The notes: generated by a model not told the origin, from the sequence alone. A stretch of DNA of 64,000 nt from JBGRQA01 sp041725895 (GCA_041725895.1 JBGRQA010000028.1:1-64000), one strand, 5' to 3'. Shown: positions 44,445 through 53,063, counted from the first letter of the stretch. Made by a program: numbers and translations.

Positions 44445-45092
44445 ATGAGTTGTTTTAAGCCTAAATATTTAAAGGAGAAATATAAATCAGTTTTGTGCCT
44501 TTTCTTTGCACTGATTCTAGTTGAGACGATAAGTGGATGGTCTGAAAATTACTTTTTATCCAAAGAGTATTCTGCTGTAGTAGGTGAGTCGAATTACTCA
44601 TTTGGAATTACTATGCTGAGTTTATTTCGCAATCTAATATTTGGATTCCTGAATTTGTCGATATTTGTTGTTGTGAGTGAATTATTGGGGAAGAAATGGT
44701 TTGTTATTCCGATTAGTATCTTATCCTCCTTCATTCTAAATTATGTGTCGAATTTGCTTGACTATTCCCATCTGTATTTTGATATTAGAGGATTTAACTG
44801 GTTGGCTTACCTTTTCTATTCTGTTGCCTTGTTTGCTTTATCTTATACGCTTGTGGGGAAATCACTAAAGACCTACTACTCTTTTGCAATATTCTACCTG
44901 CTATTTTTATCACATAGAATAGGTTCCTATTTAGGTGTTGGTTTACTTACAGGCTATTTCCCTGATTTTTTGAATGCCGAATTTTTTAGATTTCTATTCT
45001 ATTCAATTCTATTTGGAGGGCTTTATTTAGTAATCCATTTTTTCATGGAAAAAACATCCAAAGATAAAGTTGAGATAGATTACAACTGCTGA
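44445..45092 (+). CDS. Hypothetical integral membrane protein, 215 aa
   Basis: Not recognised. Six to seven hydrophobic segments fill most of the length (from about 18-35 to 185-208), with few charged residues and a basic C-terminal tail (EKTSKDKVEIDYNC). The stop codon lies inside a perfect 14-bp palindrome (GCTGACATGTCAGC, 45088-45101). It is a single gene between repeats R4 and R5. There is no domain to suggest transport or enzyme activity. Confidence 0.7.
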   Translation: MSCFKPKYLKEKYKSVLCLFFALILVETISGWSENYFLSKEYSAVVGESNYSFGITMLSLFRNLIFGFLNLSIFVVVSELLGKKWFVIPISILSSFILNYVSNLLDYSHLYFDIRGFNWLAYLFYSVALFALSYTLVGKSLKTYYSFAIFYLLFLSHRIGSYLGVGLLTGYFPDFLNAEFFRFLFYSILFGGLYLVIHFFMEKTSKDKVEIDYNC

Positions 45093-45229
45093 CATGTCAG
45101 CAAATAGTCTTGTGCTGTTAACGGTTTTTGGAAGATAAGAATTATTCGTTTTCTCCATAGTCTGAGAGGTAGGATTGAGATGTGGGGTGCATTTAATACG
45201 GCAGTATTGTTAATGGCAATTTCTTCCCC

Positions 45230-45640
45230 TCCGGTTTTCAGCATCAATCGCTCATAATTTTTTCTCCTTCTCCCGTGGTTTTTGTAAATTGGTTATCGAT
45301 TGCAGGCACTAAAATAAACTATAGAAGTACCAGCCTTGTTAGAATCCCGGTATAGGATAACAAAGTAGGCATGTGGTGACGCCATGTTTAGGGATAACCC
45401 CAATGCCTGAATCGAACTTTCTACTTGTTATTTGACACTAGCATCCCTTGCTATTTTCTTTATTACATAAAAAATCTCCTGATTTAGCCTTTGTAAACGA
45501 ATATTTTACTAAATTCGATAAATAGAATACAAATTTATGTATACAAAAACAAACTCTTGTTGACTTATTGGATAACTCATCATAATAAGTTGTTGTTATC
45601 CCTCCCAAATGGGAGAATAACAACAACTGTTGAAAAAAAG
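45230..45640 (+). repeat. Long intergenic repeat R5 with a terminal hairpin
   Basis: It matches R3 along its length (ATCAATCGCTCATAATTTTTTC, CATAAAAAATCTCCTGATTTAG, AAACGAATATTTTACTAAATT). It continues like R1 into TTATTGGATAACTC and a strong hairpin at 45589-45627 (GTTGTTGTTAT..CTCCCA / TGGGAG.ATAACAACAAC). Confidence 0.8.
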
Positions 45641-45677
45641 ATAAGAAAAACAACAACAATATTGTTGGTACACATAC

Positions 45678-45686
45678 GTTAGCGGC
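45678..45686. repeat. GTTAGCGGC box, left boundary of the NTPase cassette
   Basis: The 9-mer GTTAGCGGC is the exact reverse complement of GCCGCTAAC at 48152-48160, which covers the stop codon of the NTPase gene. The gene is thus bracketed by mirrored boxes. Confidence 0.6.
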
Positions 45687-45729
45687 AACCCAAAAAAGAG
45701 AGTGACCAGATAAATAAGATTATTAAATT

Positions 45730-48159
45730 ATGAAAGACTGGGGAGAAGTATCAGAACTATACGAACAAATAAACAAAGAAGCCTTTAGTAAAGACCTAGG
45801 GAATGAGTCAGAAGCTCAAACTCGTTTTGATGTAATTGATAGGCTTATTAAAGAAGTTTTGCAATGGCAACATGGTCAGATTAGTGTAGAGCCTCATACT
45901 ACAGGTGTAAAAGATGGATATATTGATTACATTCTCATTTCAGGAGATAAGAAAATTATTGTAGAGGCAAAAAAGGTTGGTGCAACTTTCCCATCCCCGA
46001 CAAAGAAAAGAAAATTAAAACTTACTGGAACAATTCTTGGTAAAGGAGCTATTAATGAAGCCTTATTACAAGCTGAAGATTATGCAGTAAACACTAAAGC
46101 AGATATTGTTGTTGCAACAAATGGCAATTGTTGGTGTTTCTACCCATTATCAGCGACTACAGCAAGAGACTCTGTTTATGCAACAATCTTGTTTCCATTT
46201 GAAAAAATTGAAGATGCAGAGTATTTATTTAACCTCTTTGCTTGTGGAAATGTAGAAAATAATAGCCTTAGGGAACTTAATGTTACTGCACCAATTGAAG
46301 TTGTTAATAAATTATTCCATGTTTTAAAAGACTCAGATTCAAAAATTGGCCGAAATACAATTGCTGATTACATCATGCCTGCTGTAGATACCGCTATCTT
46401 ATCAGAGGCCTTGTTAGAAAATAAGGATGCTCTTGAGAACTGCTACGTTACTACAGATAATAGAACTAAGTATGACAATACTTTAAACATGCACTTTACG
46501 GGATATAAACCAGAATTAATTCTACCTGCAAAGAAAATTAAAAAAGGGCAAGATAATGATGCATTTACAAAGCATGTTAAAGTTTCCAGAAGTGGTATCA
46601 CACCTCCTGTAACTCTTATTATTGGTTCTGTTGGTTCAGGTAAATCTACATACTTGAAACACTTTGAATTAGTTAAAGGAAAAACATTACTGCAAAAGCA
46701 AAAAGCTCATTGGATATATATTGATTTAGAAATGCTAGGCAAAACAGGTAATCCTAGAGAATTCATTTATAAGTCAATTTTAGATTATCTACTTAAAGAG
46801 CATCCAGAAAATCCTACAGATTATAAAACTGTCGTTGAGCCAGCTTATGAGGACGATATAACCGCAATGGCTCGTGGTCCGTATGGCAGGTTGTTTACTA
46901 GAAATAAAGATGAGTTTTATAAAAAAGTAGATGAATTAATTGATAAGGACTATAAAGAAATTGAACCTTATGTAGATAAAATATTAAAATACCTTGTAAG
47001 AGAACATCTATGTGTTATTGTAATTGATAACGTAGATTTGTACGAAGATGAAAGCTTAGAAACTACAGTGTTTTCAGAGGCAATATCAATTTCGAAGAAG
47101 AATCATTGTAATATATTAGTTTCAATACGTGATTCTACATATATAAAACATAGAAATGATTCCATTTTTAATGCTTATGAATTAAAGCGCTTTTGGATTG
47201 AAGCACCATCTTTCAAAGAGATTCTTTCTAAAAGACTGCATTATGCTAAAAAAGTACTTGAAGGAGAATCTGCTGAAATTGAATTACCCAATGGAGCTAA
47301 ATTAAAAGTTGATGATTTGAGTATCTTTTTTAATATTGTTCAAAGTAGCTTGTTGAACGAGCAGAATGGTCAATTTTTAGAATATTTAAGTGATAGAAAT
47401 CCGAGAAAGGGTATATCTTACATACAGAACTTTCTATCATCAGCTCATATTCAAGCAAATAAAGCAATTCAAAATTATGTACAAGGCGAAGCTTCATTTA
47501 TATTTCCATATCATGAGGTTTTTAAAGGGTGCATGTTATCTCAATGGAGGTATTACAAAGAAAAACACTCTGATGCAATAAATATTTTCGATTCAGGGAT
47601 TCATTCTAAAAATCTACAACTAATTAGATTGCACCTTTTGCACTTACTATATCAATACTCAAAAACAGAAAATACAGTTGAAGTTGATATCAAAATAATT
47701 ATTAAAAACATAAGTAGCTTTGGTATATCAGAAGAAAAAATTGTTGAACTATTAGCTAAACTTGTAAAAAATCAACTTATTTTCTCCAATAATGAACAAG
47801 TCGATAATCCTCAATATTGCTTAACACTTACTGGTGGGTATTATTTAAATATTCTTTGCAGAAAAATGGTTTACATTGAATCTGTATTGTATGATACAAG
47901 TATTTTAGATTCCAGTATTTTTGAAAAATTATCCAATCAAACATTAGCAATAGAACAAGAATATAATCTTGCAGATAGGATGGTTTTAAGGAAGGAGAGA
48001 ATTGAAACATTTATGGATTATTTAGAAATGATTGAAGATGTTGCAATTAATGAAAAATTAATACAATTAAATATCATCAAACAGATAAAAACTGTTGTAT
48101 TAAATGAGTGTGATATTGCTATAAAAAAATCCCAAAGATATAGTAACGGCAGCCGCTAA
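45730..48159 (+). CDS. Restriction-nuclease-like domain fused to a P-loop (STAND-like) NTPase
   Basis: 809 aa. The N-terminal domain (about 25-150) resembles the type I restriction HsdR N-terminal nuclease fold. IDYILISGDKKIIVEAKK gives Asp66 and Glu79-x-Lys81, a PD-(D/E)XK core. A P-loop NTPase domain at about 290-530 follows, with Walker A GSVGSGKST (299-307), Walker B VIVIDNVD (429-436) and ILVSIRDSTYI as a sensor region. The rest (530-809) is helical and winged-helix-like with no known motif. AT content and AAA/TTA-rich codon use differ from neighbours, suggesting transfer. An antiphage effector-sensor protein is a fair guess, unproven. Confidence 0.75.
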   Translation: MKDWGEVSELYEQINKEAFSKDLGNESEAQTRFDVIDRLIKEVLQWQHGQISVEPHTTGVKDGYIDYILISGDKKIIVEAKKVGATFPSPTKKRKLKLTGTILGKGAINEALLQAEDYAVNTKADIVVATNGNCWCFYPLSATTARDSVYATILFPFEKIEDAEYLFNLFACGNVENNSLRELNVTAPIEVVNKLFHVLKDSDSKIGRNTIADYIMPAVDTAILSEALLENKDALENCYVTTDNRTKYDNTLNMHFTGYKPELILPAKKIKKGQDNDAFTKHVKVSRSGITPPVTLIIGSVGSGKSTYLKHFELVKGKTLLQKQKAHWIYIDLEMLGKTGNPREFIYKSILDYLLKEHPENPTDYKTVVEPAYEDDITAMARGPYGRLFTRNKDEFYKKVDELIDKDYKEIEPYVDKILKYLVREHLCVIVIDNVDLYEDESLETTVFSEAISISKKNHCNILVSIRDSTYIKHRNDSIFNAYELKRFWIEAPSFKEILSKRLHYAKKVLEGESAEIELPNGAKLKVDDLSIFFNIVQSSLLNEQNGQFLEYLSDRNPRKGISYIQNFLSSAHIQANKAIQNYVQGEASFIFPYHEVFKGCMLSQWRYYKEKHSDAINIFDSGIHSKNLQLIRLHLLHLLYQYSKTENTVEVDIKIIIKNISSFGISEEKIVELLAKLVKNQLIFSNNEQVDNPQYCLTLTGGYYLNILCRKMVYIESVLYDTSILDSSIFEKLSNQTLAIEQEYNLADRMVLRKERIETFMDYLEMIEDVAINEKLIQLNIIKQIKTVVLNECDIAIKKSQRYSNGSR

Positions 48160-48283
48160 CAATGTTTCATAAGTAATGCGGGGTAAGTGACATATTTGAA
48201 CCATATAACAATTAATAAATGGTAGTGTAATTTGACAGTATGGAGCTTCGAAATCCCGCACTATTCATATACAAAACGTTAAC
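48155..48283 (+). repeat. attC-like folded element after the NTPase gene
   Basis: It begins with GCTAAC, which includes the NTPase stop codon, and ends with GTTAAC. Inside, AATGTTTCATAAGTAATGCGGG pairs imperfectly with CCCGCACTATTCATATACAAAACGTT, leaving an internal region of about 70 nt. Paired imperfect arms, terminal core boxes and position directly after the gene are those of integron attC sites. The cores differ from the classical 7-mers. Confidence 0.6.
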
Positions 48284-48284
48284 A

Positions 48285-48362
48285 GCATAAATACCAGCAC
48301 TACCCCCAATACTAATATCTTACCATCTGGTTCCGGCATCAATAGCTTTAATTTTTTTACCA
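48285..48362 (+). repeat. Truncated long intergenic repeat R6
   Basis: CCAATACTAATATCTTACCATCTGG and CATCAATAGCTTTAATTTTTTTACC align with the left part of R3 and R5. The copy stops at the terminator of the opposing minus-strand unit. Confidence 0.7.
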
Positions 48363-48370
48363 ATGGTATA

Positions 48371-48398
48371 AAAAGTGCAAACCTTCCGGTTTGCACTT
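48371..48398 (-). terminator. Terminator of the minus-strand unit at 48.4-50.5 kb
   Basis: 11-bp stem AAGTGCAAACC / GGTTTGCACTT with loop TTCC, followed on the minus strand by a T-run. Confidence 0.87.
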
Positions 48399-48429
48399 GC
48401 TGTTTCCAATAGGATGTAGATCCGAACCA

Positions 48430-48717
48430 TCAATTGGTTTTAACCACCACATCGCAAATTTCGGAGTCCTTTCCGATTTTTTCCCCGTTCAGCATGTAGG
48501 TAGCGTAGTACTCCCGAAATTCCTTGGTACTGGGGTCAATATTGGGAGTACGGTCGGCATATTTCCCTTTGTGGCATACATCCAAAAAGGCAAAGTGGCC
48601 CTGGTGGTTGATCTTACGGTAGATGCGAATCCCATCGGTTTGCTGCTTGGTGAATTTTAGAATGGGTACTGCCCACCAAAACTTTATAATTTTGCAAACC
48701 AACAGGCCCTCATACAA
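48430..48717 (-). pseudogene. Fragment of an Fn3-like Bacteroidota protein
   Basis: The frame encodes about 85 residues of the pattern AVPILKFTKQQTDGIRIYRK ... YADRTPNIDPSTKEFREYYATYML, which resembles C-terminal beta-sandwich modules of Bacteroidota surface or hypothetical proteins. Its only start is a TTG inside the hairpin at 48695-48739, and no ATG precedes the conserved part. It is out of frame with the upstream gene. Most likely it is the 3' end of a gene that lost its front, or a frameshifted tail of the neighbour. Confidence 0.45.
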
Positions 48718-48739
48718 GGGCCTGTTCTATGTTGGTTTG
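48695..48739. other. Two-step hairpin between the 328-aa gene and the fragment
   Basis: The inner stem is ACAGGCCCT / AGGGCCTGT and the outer stem is CAAACCAAC / GTTGGTTTG with a bulge. It follows the stop of the 328-aa gene on the minus strand. The T-run is weak, so it may be an attenuator or an RNA-processing stem, not a simple terminator. Confidence 0.5.
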
Positions 48740-48742
48740 TTC

Positions 48743-49729
48743 TCAATTGACCGAAGTCATTGCCCTTTGCTTCTGTCTTTTCTCTCTTTCTTCCTCTTCT
48801 CGGCGTTTTATTTTTTCTTTGCCCTTTTCGGTCATCTGCAGTTTCAGGTTCAGTTTGGTGGTTTCGCCCCATACCTGTGTGAATTCTACCGTAAGTGGAT
48901 GGTAATCGCCTTTGGTGCAGGTAAGCTGGTAGCTGCCCGATTCCAGGTGCTGAATTCGGAAATGACCCTTTTTCCCCGTAGCACGGTAGGAGATGTCGGT
49001 GCCCGGTATTTCCAGCCAGGTATTGGTTACCGGTTCTCCGGTTTCGGCATTGAGAATCGTGCCCCATATTGCCAGCTTATGTGTTGCTTCCCTGTGTATG
49101 TCTACAGCATTGAGGTAGTTGCCCAGGAAAACCGGATCATCGCCAAAATAGGTGGTCATGAGGGGCGTGAGCCGATGGACGATTAGCCACATAATTTTCC
49201 GGATGGATTGATCCATGATTTTGGTGGCCATTTTTTTCATGTTTCGCATCTCCACAGGTTTGGTTAGGGAAGTTCTGAATTCATTGGTGGCCTGATCAAG
49301 GGCATCCAGCCTTTCGGTGGTGATGCCTGTTTCGGCTAGTGCCTCTCCCTTTTCACTACAGAGCTCTACAGTATCTTCCGCGAATTTCAGTAGTTTGGTG
49401 GTTTTCATTCGCTCCAGGCTGGATTTGGTCACCTTCAGTTTTGTAGCTTCCTCTTGGTTACTATGTTGCAGAGCGTGGTTGTATAGAAGTGTACAGCAGG
49501 CAAAGAGCTGCGTTACCAGGTTTTTCTTCTTCACTCGCTTGCCCACGGTATAGGCTTGCAGATTTTGTTGCTGGACCCCAATATTTAGATCCAGTTGGGT
49601 GTGCTCATCCTTTACCAGGTTGAGAACTTCCATTACCTTGGGTTGGCCTTCCAATTTTGTAGCATTGTTTGAGGACCATGTAATGAGCACATTGCCCATA
49701 TTGAAAACTTCGTTAACGTTGTTTTTCAT
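48743..49729 (-). CDS. Helical protein with carboxypeptidase-regulatory-like domain, 328 aa
   Basis: Residues 1-215 are predicted largely helical, with no signal peptide. Residues about 225-300 form a carboxypeptidase-regulatory-like beta-sandwich (ILNAETGEPVTNTWLEIPGTDISYRATGKKGHFRIQHLESGSYQLTC). A highly charged tail (KGKEKIKRREEEEREKRQKQ) ends the protein. Function is unknown. An intracellular helical protein with this beta-sandwich is unusual but recurs in Bacteroidota. It is directly downstream of the minisatellite ORF on the same strand with a 21-bp gap, so they are likely one transcript. Confidence 0.75.
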   Translation of the reverse strand: MKNNVNEVFNMGNVLITWSSNNATKLEGQPKVMEVLNLVKDEHTQLDLNIGVQQQNLQAYTVGKRVKKKNLVTQLFACCTLLYNHALQHSNQEEATKLKVTKSSLERMKTTKLLKFAEDTVELCSEKGEALAETGITTERLDALDQATNEFRTSLTKPVEMRNMKKMATKIMDQSIRKIMWLIVHRLTPLMTTYFGDDPVFLGNYLNAVDIHREATHKLAIWGTILNAETGEPVTNTWLEIPGTDISYRATGKKGHFRIQHLESGSYQLTCTKGDYHPLTVEFTQVWGETTKLNLKLQMTEKGKEKIKRREEEEREKRQKQRAMTSVN

Positions 49730-49750
49730 AATTTTGTATTTTAATTATTA

Positions 49751-50476
49751 CTAATTTATATTTATGGCAAAAGCCAAATAGTTACTTATGTGATTTTTAG
49801 AATTTTTGTTTACCCCTCCTCGAAGCAATGCTGCGTAGTACTGCAACCAAGTCCTATCGTTTTGCAGCCATCTCTCATTGTATTGCAGTCTGGTCTCATC
49901 ACTTTGCAGGCATCTCTCATTGCATTGCAGGCAGGTCTCATCGCTTTGCAGCCATCTCTCCTTGCTTTGCAGACTGGTCTCATCGCTTTGCAGCCATTTC
50001 TCATTGCTTTGCAGGCAGGTTTCATTGTTCTGCAGCCACCTCTCATTGCATTGCAGGCTGGTGTCATCGTTTTGCAGCCATCTCTCATTGCTTCGCAGAC
50101 TGGTCTCATCGTTTTGCGCCCATCTCTCATTGCATTGCAGGCAGGTCTCATCGCTTTGCAGCCATCTCTCATTGCTTTGCAAGCCTGTCTTCTTGCTTTG
50201 CAGACTGGTTTCATTGTCTTGCAAGCTCAGCTCATGGCCTTGTAACTCTATTTTAGTTCTACATCTTCCGGTTAGATGCTGCTGAATATCATTTTCACCA
50301 CTCCTCCGGTTGCCCTGTATCCAATATCGAACCGGTAGGTGCTGGTGTTGGGAACTGTCATTCCTTCCATTGGCCTTTTGTGGGAGAGCCCAATAGATCG
50401 TGTTTTTGGTGCAGTTCACAGAGGAGCAGGTTCCTTCAGGACAACTTTTTTCTGTTTGTTGGGAGATCGATTTCAT
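49751..50476 (-). CDS. Putative protein of heptad repeats encoded by a 21-bp minisatellite
   Basis: 241 aa. The first 75 residues (rich in Cys/Gln) have no known match. Residues about 80-215 consist of some 19 seven-residue units of the form LQSNERW / LQSDETC, alternating in a 14-residue superperiod. Leucine at one heptad position and polar residues elsewhere could give a coiled coil. Because the repeat unit is 21 bp, all six frames stay open over the array, so the coding frame is not certain. This one is favoured because it has an ATG, a unique N-terminus and lies just upstream of the 328-aa gene. Confidence 0.45.
   Translation of the reverse strand: MKSISQQTEKSCPEGTCSSVNCTKNTIYWALPQKANGRNDSSQHQHLPVRYWIQGNRRSGENDIQQHLTGRCRTKIELQGHELSLQDNETSLQSKKTGLQSNERWLQSDETCLQCNERWAQNDETSLRSNERWLQNDDTSLQCNERWLQNNETCLQSNEKWLQSDETSLQSKERWLQSDETCLQCNERCLQSDETRLQYNERWLQNDRTWLQYYAALLRGGVNKNSKNHISNYLAFAININ
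49838..50240. repeat. 21-bp minisatellite, about 19 units with 42-bp superperiod
   Basis: Units alternate between CTTTGCAGCCATCTCTCATTG-like (A) and CTTTGCAGGCAGGTCTCATCG-like (B) versions, with one to four changes per unit and no length changes. Constant unit length means frame is kept on both strands. No spacers of CRISPR type are present. Confidence 0.9.
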
Positions 50477-50930
50477 TGCTGCATGCAGAAGATGTTAAAA
50501 TAGTACTGCCTTCCTGGTTTTGTGGTCGTTTCGTATCAAAATAGAATGAAAAGAGGGAGAGGAGATCGATTGGGAGCAGGTGTCCCGGAACAGGGCAGGA
50601 TGGCTTCGCTCGAATTCTACCGGCGAAGCCCCGGCACCGTAACGGGGAGACAGATACGGACTGGCTTTTTGGTTATGATCAAAGGGTAACATGTAAGCCT
50701 TGCTACCTGGTGGTTGCAGAACTTTCCTATGGTCTCGGATGTGTATTTGATCCTTCTCATAACCAGTTTTTTAAAACGGTAAAAAGAAGTTAAGAAAAAA
50801 ATCTGAAAACGGCACAAAAAATTTAGGTGGTTTTCGTAATTTGTATATGATAATCCATTGCAGATGATTGGGTTCGTTTTCCGCGGATTGTTTTTTTAAA
50901 TTGAATCGGTTAAAATGTTTCCGACCAACA
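50477..50930. other. Intergenic region, about 450 bp, no gene seen
   Basis: It contains short frames only. A CG-rich patch near 50590-50650 reads like the repeat-associated sequences of this genome. It should hold the promoter for the minus-strand minisatellite ORF, but I could not place one. Confidence 0.4.
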
Positions 50931-51935
50931 CAAATGCAACACCCTCCGGGGTTGATTTTCGACAACGTATGGTGTTGCTACAATAATGGAATGCCTCCGG
51001 CATTGGGCGTGAGAAATATTAAGGTTTGATTCTCTGTTATGTTTTTACACATCCGCAGGGGGATGCAATATTGTAAATTATTATCAGGGATATGTGTTAC
51101 ATTGTGTCGCTATGATGTGTATTTCATGTTTTTGGAAATAAATGGATTGGATCAAATGATTTCTGCCCATATAAATGCAACACCCTCCGGGGTTGATTAC
51201 CGATAACGTATGGTGTTGCTACAATAATGGAATGCCTCCGGCATTGGTTGTGGTAAATATTGGGGGTTGATTTTCTGTTATGGTTTTTCGCAACACTGGG
51301 GGATGCAATATTATAGATTATTATCAGGGATATGCGTTACGTTGTGTTGATATGATGTGCATTTCATGTTTTTGGAAATAAATGGATTGGATCAAATGTT
51401 TCCGGCAATATAAATGCAATACCCGCTACAATAATGGAATACCTCCGGCATTGGTTGTGGTAAATATTGCGGTTTGTTTTTCACATTCCCAGGGGGGATG
51501 CAATATTGTAGCACAAGAAAATGTGGGAATACAGCGGTGCCGCAGTCGGCAGATCAAAACCTTTGTCACCCTTGCACCGCATGGAGTTGGTCGTTATTTA
51601 TGGGTGTTGGTTAATTATATGATTGTTGGAATGCAACACCCTCTGGGGTTGATTATCAACAACGTATTGTTGTGCTACAATAATGGAATGCCTCCGGCAT
51701 TGGTTGTGATAAATATTGAGGTTTGTTTTTCACATCCCCAGGGGGGATGCAATATTGTAGCATAATGAATTGTGCGTATACAGCGGTGCCGCAGTCGGTA
51801 GATCAAAACCATTGTCACCCTTGCACCGCATGGCGTTGGTTGTCAATTAAGGATGTTTGTGGTGTATTTGTTGGAATGCAACACCTGCTACAATTAGGGA
51901 ATACCTCCGGCATTGTTTGTGATCTTCTGTAAAGG
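50931..51935. repeat. Five tandem copies of an approximately 240-bp structured repeat
   Basis: Copies start near 50932, 51173, 51412, 51631 and 51874, each opening AATGCAACACC or AATGCAATACC. Each full copy has an 8-bp hairpin (GCAACACC...GGTGTTGC), then AATGCCTCCGGCATT, then GGGGGATGCAATATT. Copies 1-2 share one 3' half (TTTCATGTTTTTGGAAATAAATGG), while copies 3-4 share another (ACAGCGGTGCCGCAGTCGG). Copies 3 and 5 lack the first hairpin by the same internal deletion. Confidence 0.88.
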
Positions 51936-52251
51936 GTTTATTACACTTTTGGAAGCTTTGTGGGACTTTGTGTAAGCCTTTGAGATCCTTTATGGTTTTA
52001 TTGTATCCACATATCCTAACCTGGAGAAATTTGATATTATCCGCTGTAAATCAAAATTGTATCGGCTAGTTTCTTAATTGCTATTTTGTAAACCTAAGGT
52101 ATAATCATTCGTTTTGTGTGACTTTATGCAATCCTCTGTTATCCTCTGTGCGACTCTGTGATCCTCCGTGGTTTAAACATTTCTGTATCAACCGACAATT
52201 GGCATAACATAATAAATTGCCTGTCCACACCCTTCCTTTACTTCTGGAAAA
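51936..52251. repeat. Degenerate CTTTGTG/CTCTGTG repeats, no gene
   Basis: GCTTTGTGGGACTTTGTGTAAGCC and CTCTGTTATCCTCTGTGCGACTCTGTGATCCTCCGTGG are quasi-periodic 10-12 nt units. The same vocabulary is seen at 34076-34165. The stretch separates the tandem repeats from the Rieske operon end. Confidence 0.55.
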
Positions 52252-53052
52252 CTACTGCCGGGCAATTCCTGTTTGGGGATCCACGTAGATCACCATCCAG
52301 TCGTCGAAGCGAACCAGGCGACCGGTCAAACGCACCGGCTCGGCCACAAAGGGAAGTACCTTCTTGTTAATCGCCTGCTTTCGATGGCCGCGGATGAGGA
52401 AGTAATTGGTTTCCCCCATGTAATTGGTAGCTGCCAGAACCGGGGGAATGCCTCCCGATATGCAGCGAACGGCGCAGGAGCGGTGAGGTTTCCCAAAACC
52501 GGGCCGCATGGCACCAAAGTAGCATTTGGAATCCACGATTTCACCCAGCAGGCTTTGCGTGCCCAAATCCTCAATGTGCGGTTGGTACAGTAGGGCCTCC
52601 TCTTCCGTAATGGTTTCCATTGAAAGGATGGACTCCTTTTGTTTGGTCAGCTCCAGTAGAATTTTCCCATCGTCATACAGCAGAGTTCCCATCACCTGCA
52701 GCTTTTTGCCATGGAAGGGGGATGGGTACTCCTTTTCCACTTCCTGCATCAGTTCCTCCGCCCCGAATTTGGCATAGTTGACCAATGGAATGGTTTTGAA
52801 TACGGGGTTGCCATAGTAGTCCTTTCCGTTGAGGACCTTGATCAGGGGCACCGGGGTTGCAAAGTACACCCCTTCCACCGTGGTGAGTTGCCCAAATTCG
52901 AAGGAGGAGGTGGAGATCTCGCGGTGATGAAAGGCAATGAGAATGCCTGCTAGGAGAAATAAAGCGAAGAGCCAAAGTATGATTCTCCGTACGAATTTAT
53001 ACAGTTCTTTGGGAAGTTGGGGGTTGTATCCGATGAAAAAGTTATTGGTCAT
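52252..53052 (-). CDS. Conserved membrane-anchored protein of the Rieske operon
   Basis: 266 aa with one transmembrane segment at about 25-43, so the bulk is probably periplasmic. A conserved-looking Cys/His/Arg motif lies at about residues 178-205 (DSKCYFGAMRPGFGKPHRSCA, then RCISGGIPP), which could bind a metal or an Fe-S-type cofactor. No named family was recognised. It is the last gene of a four-gene unit and starts 11 bp after the Rieske gene ends, so it probably works with that electron-transfer protein. Confidence 0.75.
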   Translation of the reverse strand: MTNNFFIGYNPQLPKELYKFVRRIILWLFALFLLAGILIAFHHREISTSSFEFGQLTTVEGVYFATPVPLIKVLNGKDYYGNPVFKTIPLVNYAKFGAEELMQEVEKEYPSPFHGKKLQVMGTLLYDDGKILLELTKQKESILSMETITEEEALLYQPHIEDLGTQSLLGEIVDSKCYFGAMRPGFGKPHRSCAVRCISGGIPPVLAATNYMGETNYFLIRGHRKQAINKKVLPFVAEPVRLTGRLVRFDDWMVIYVDPQTGIARQ

Positions 53053-53063
53053 GATTCGGTGTA

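Noticed and set aside
49838..50240. Possible CRISPR array
   Set aside because: Units are contiguous 21-mers without unique spacers and no cas genes are present; it is a minisatellite.
51382..51765. 127-codon open frame in the 51-kb repeats
   Set aside because: It runs across two copies of the structured repeat and its peptide repeats with them; no start context or family pattern.
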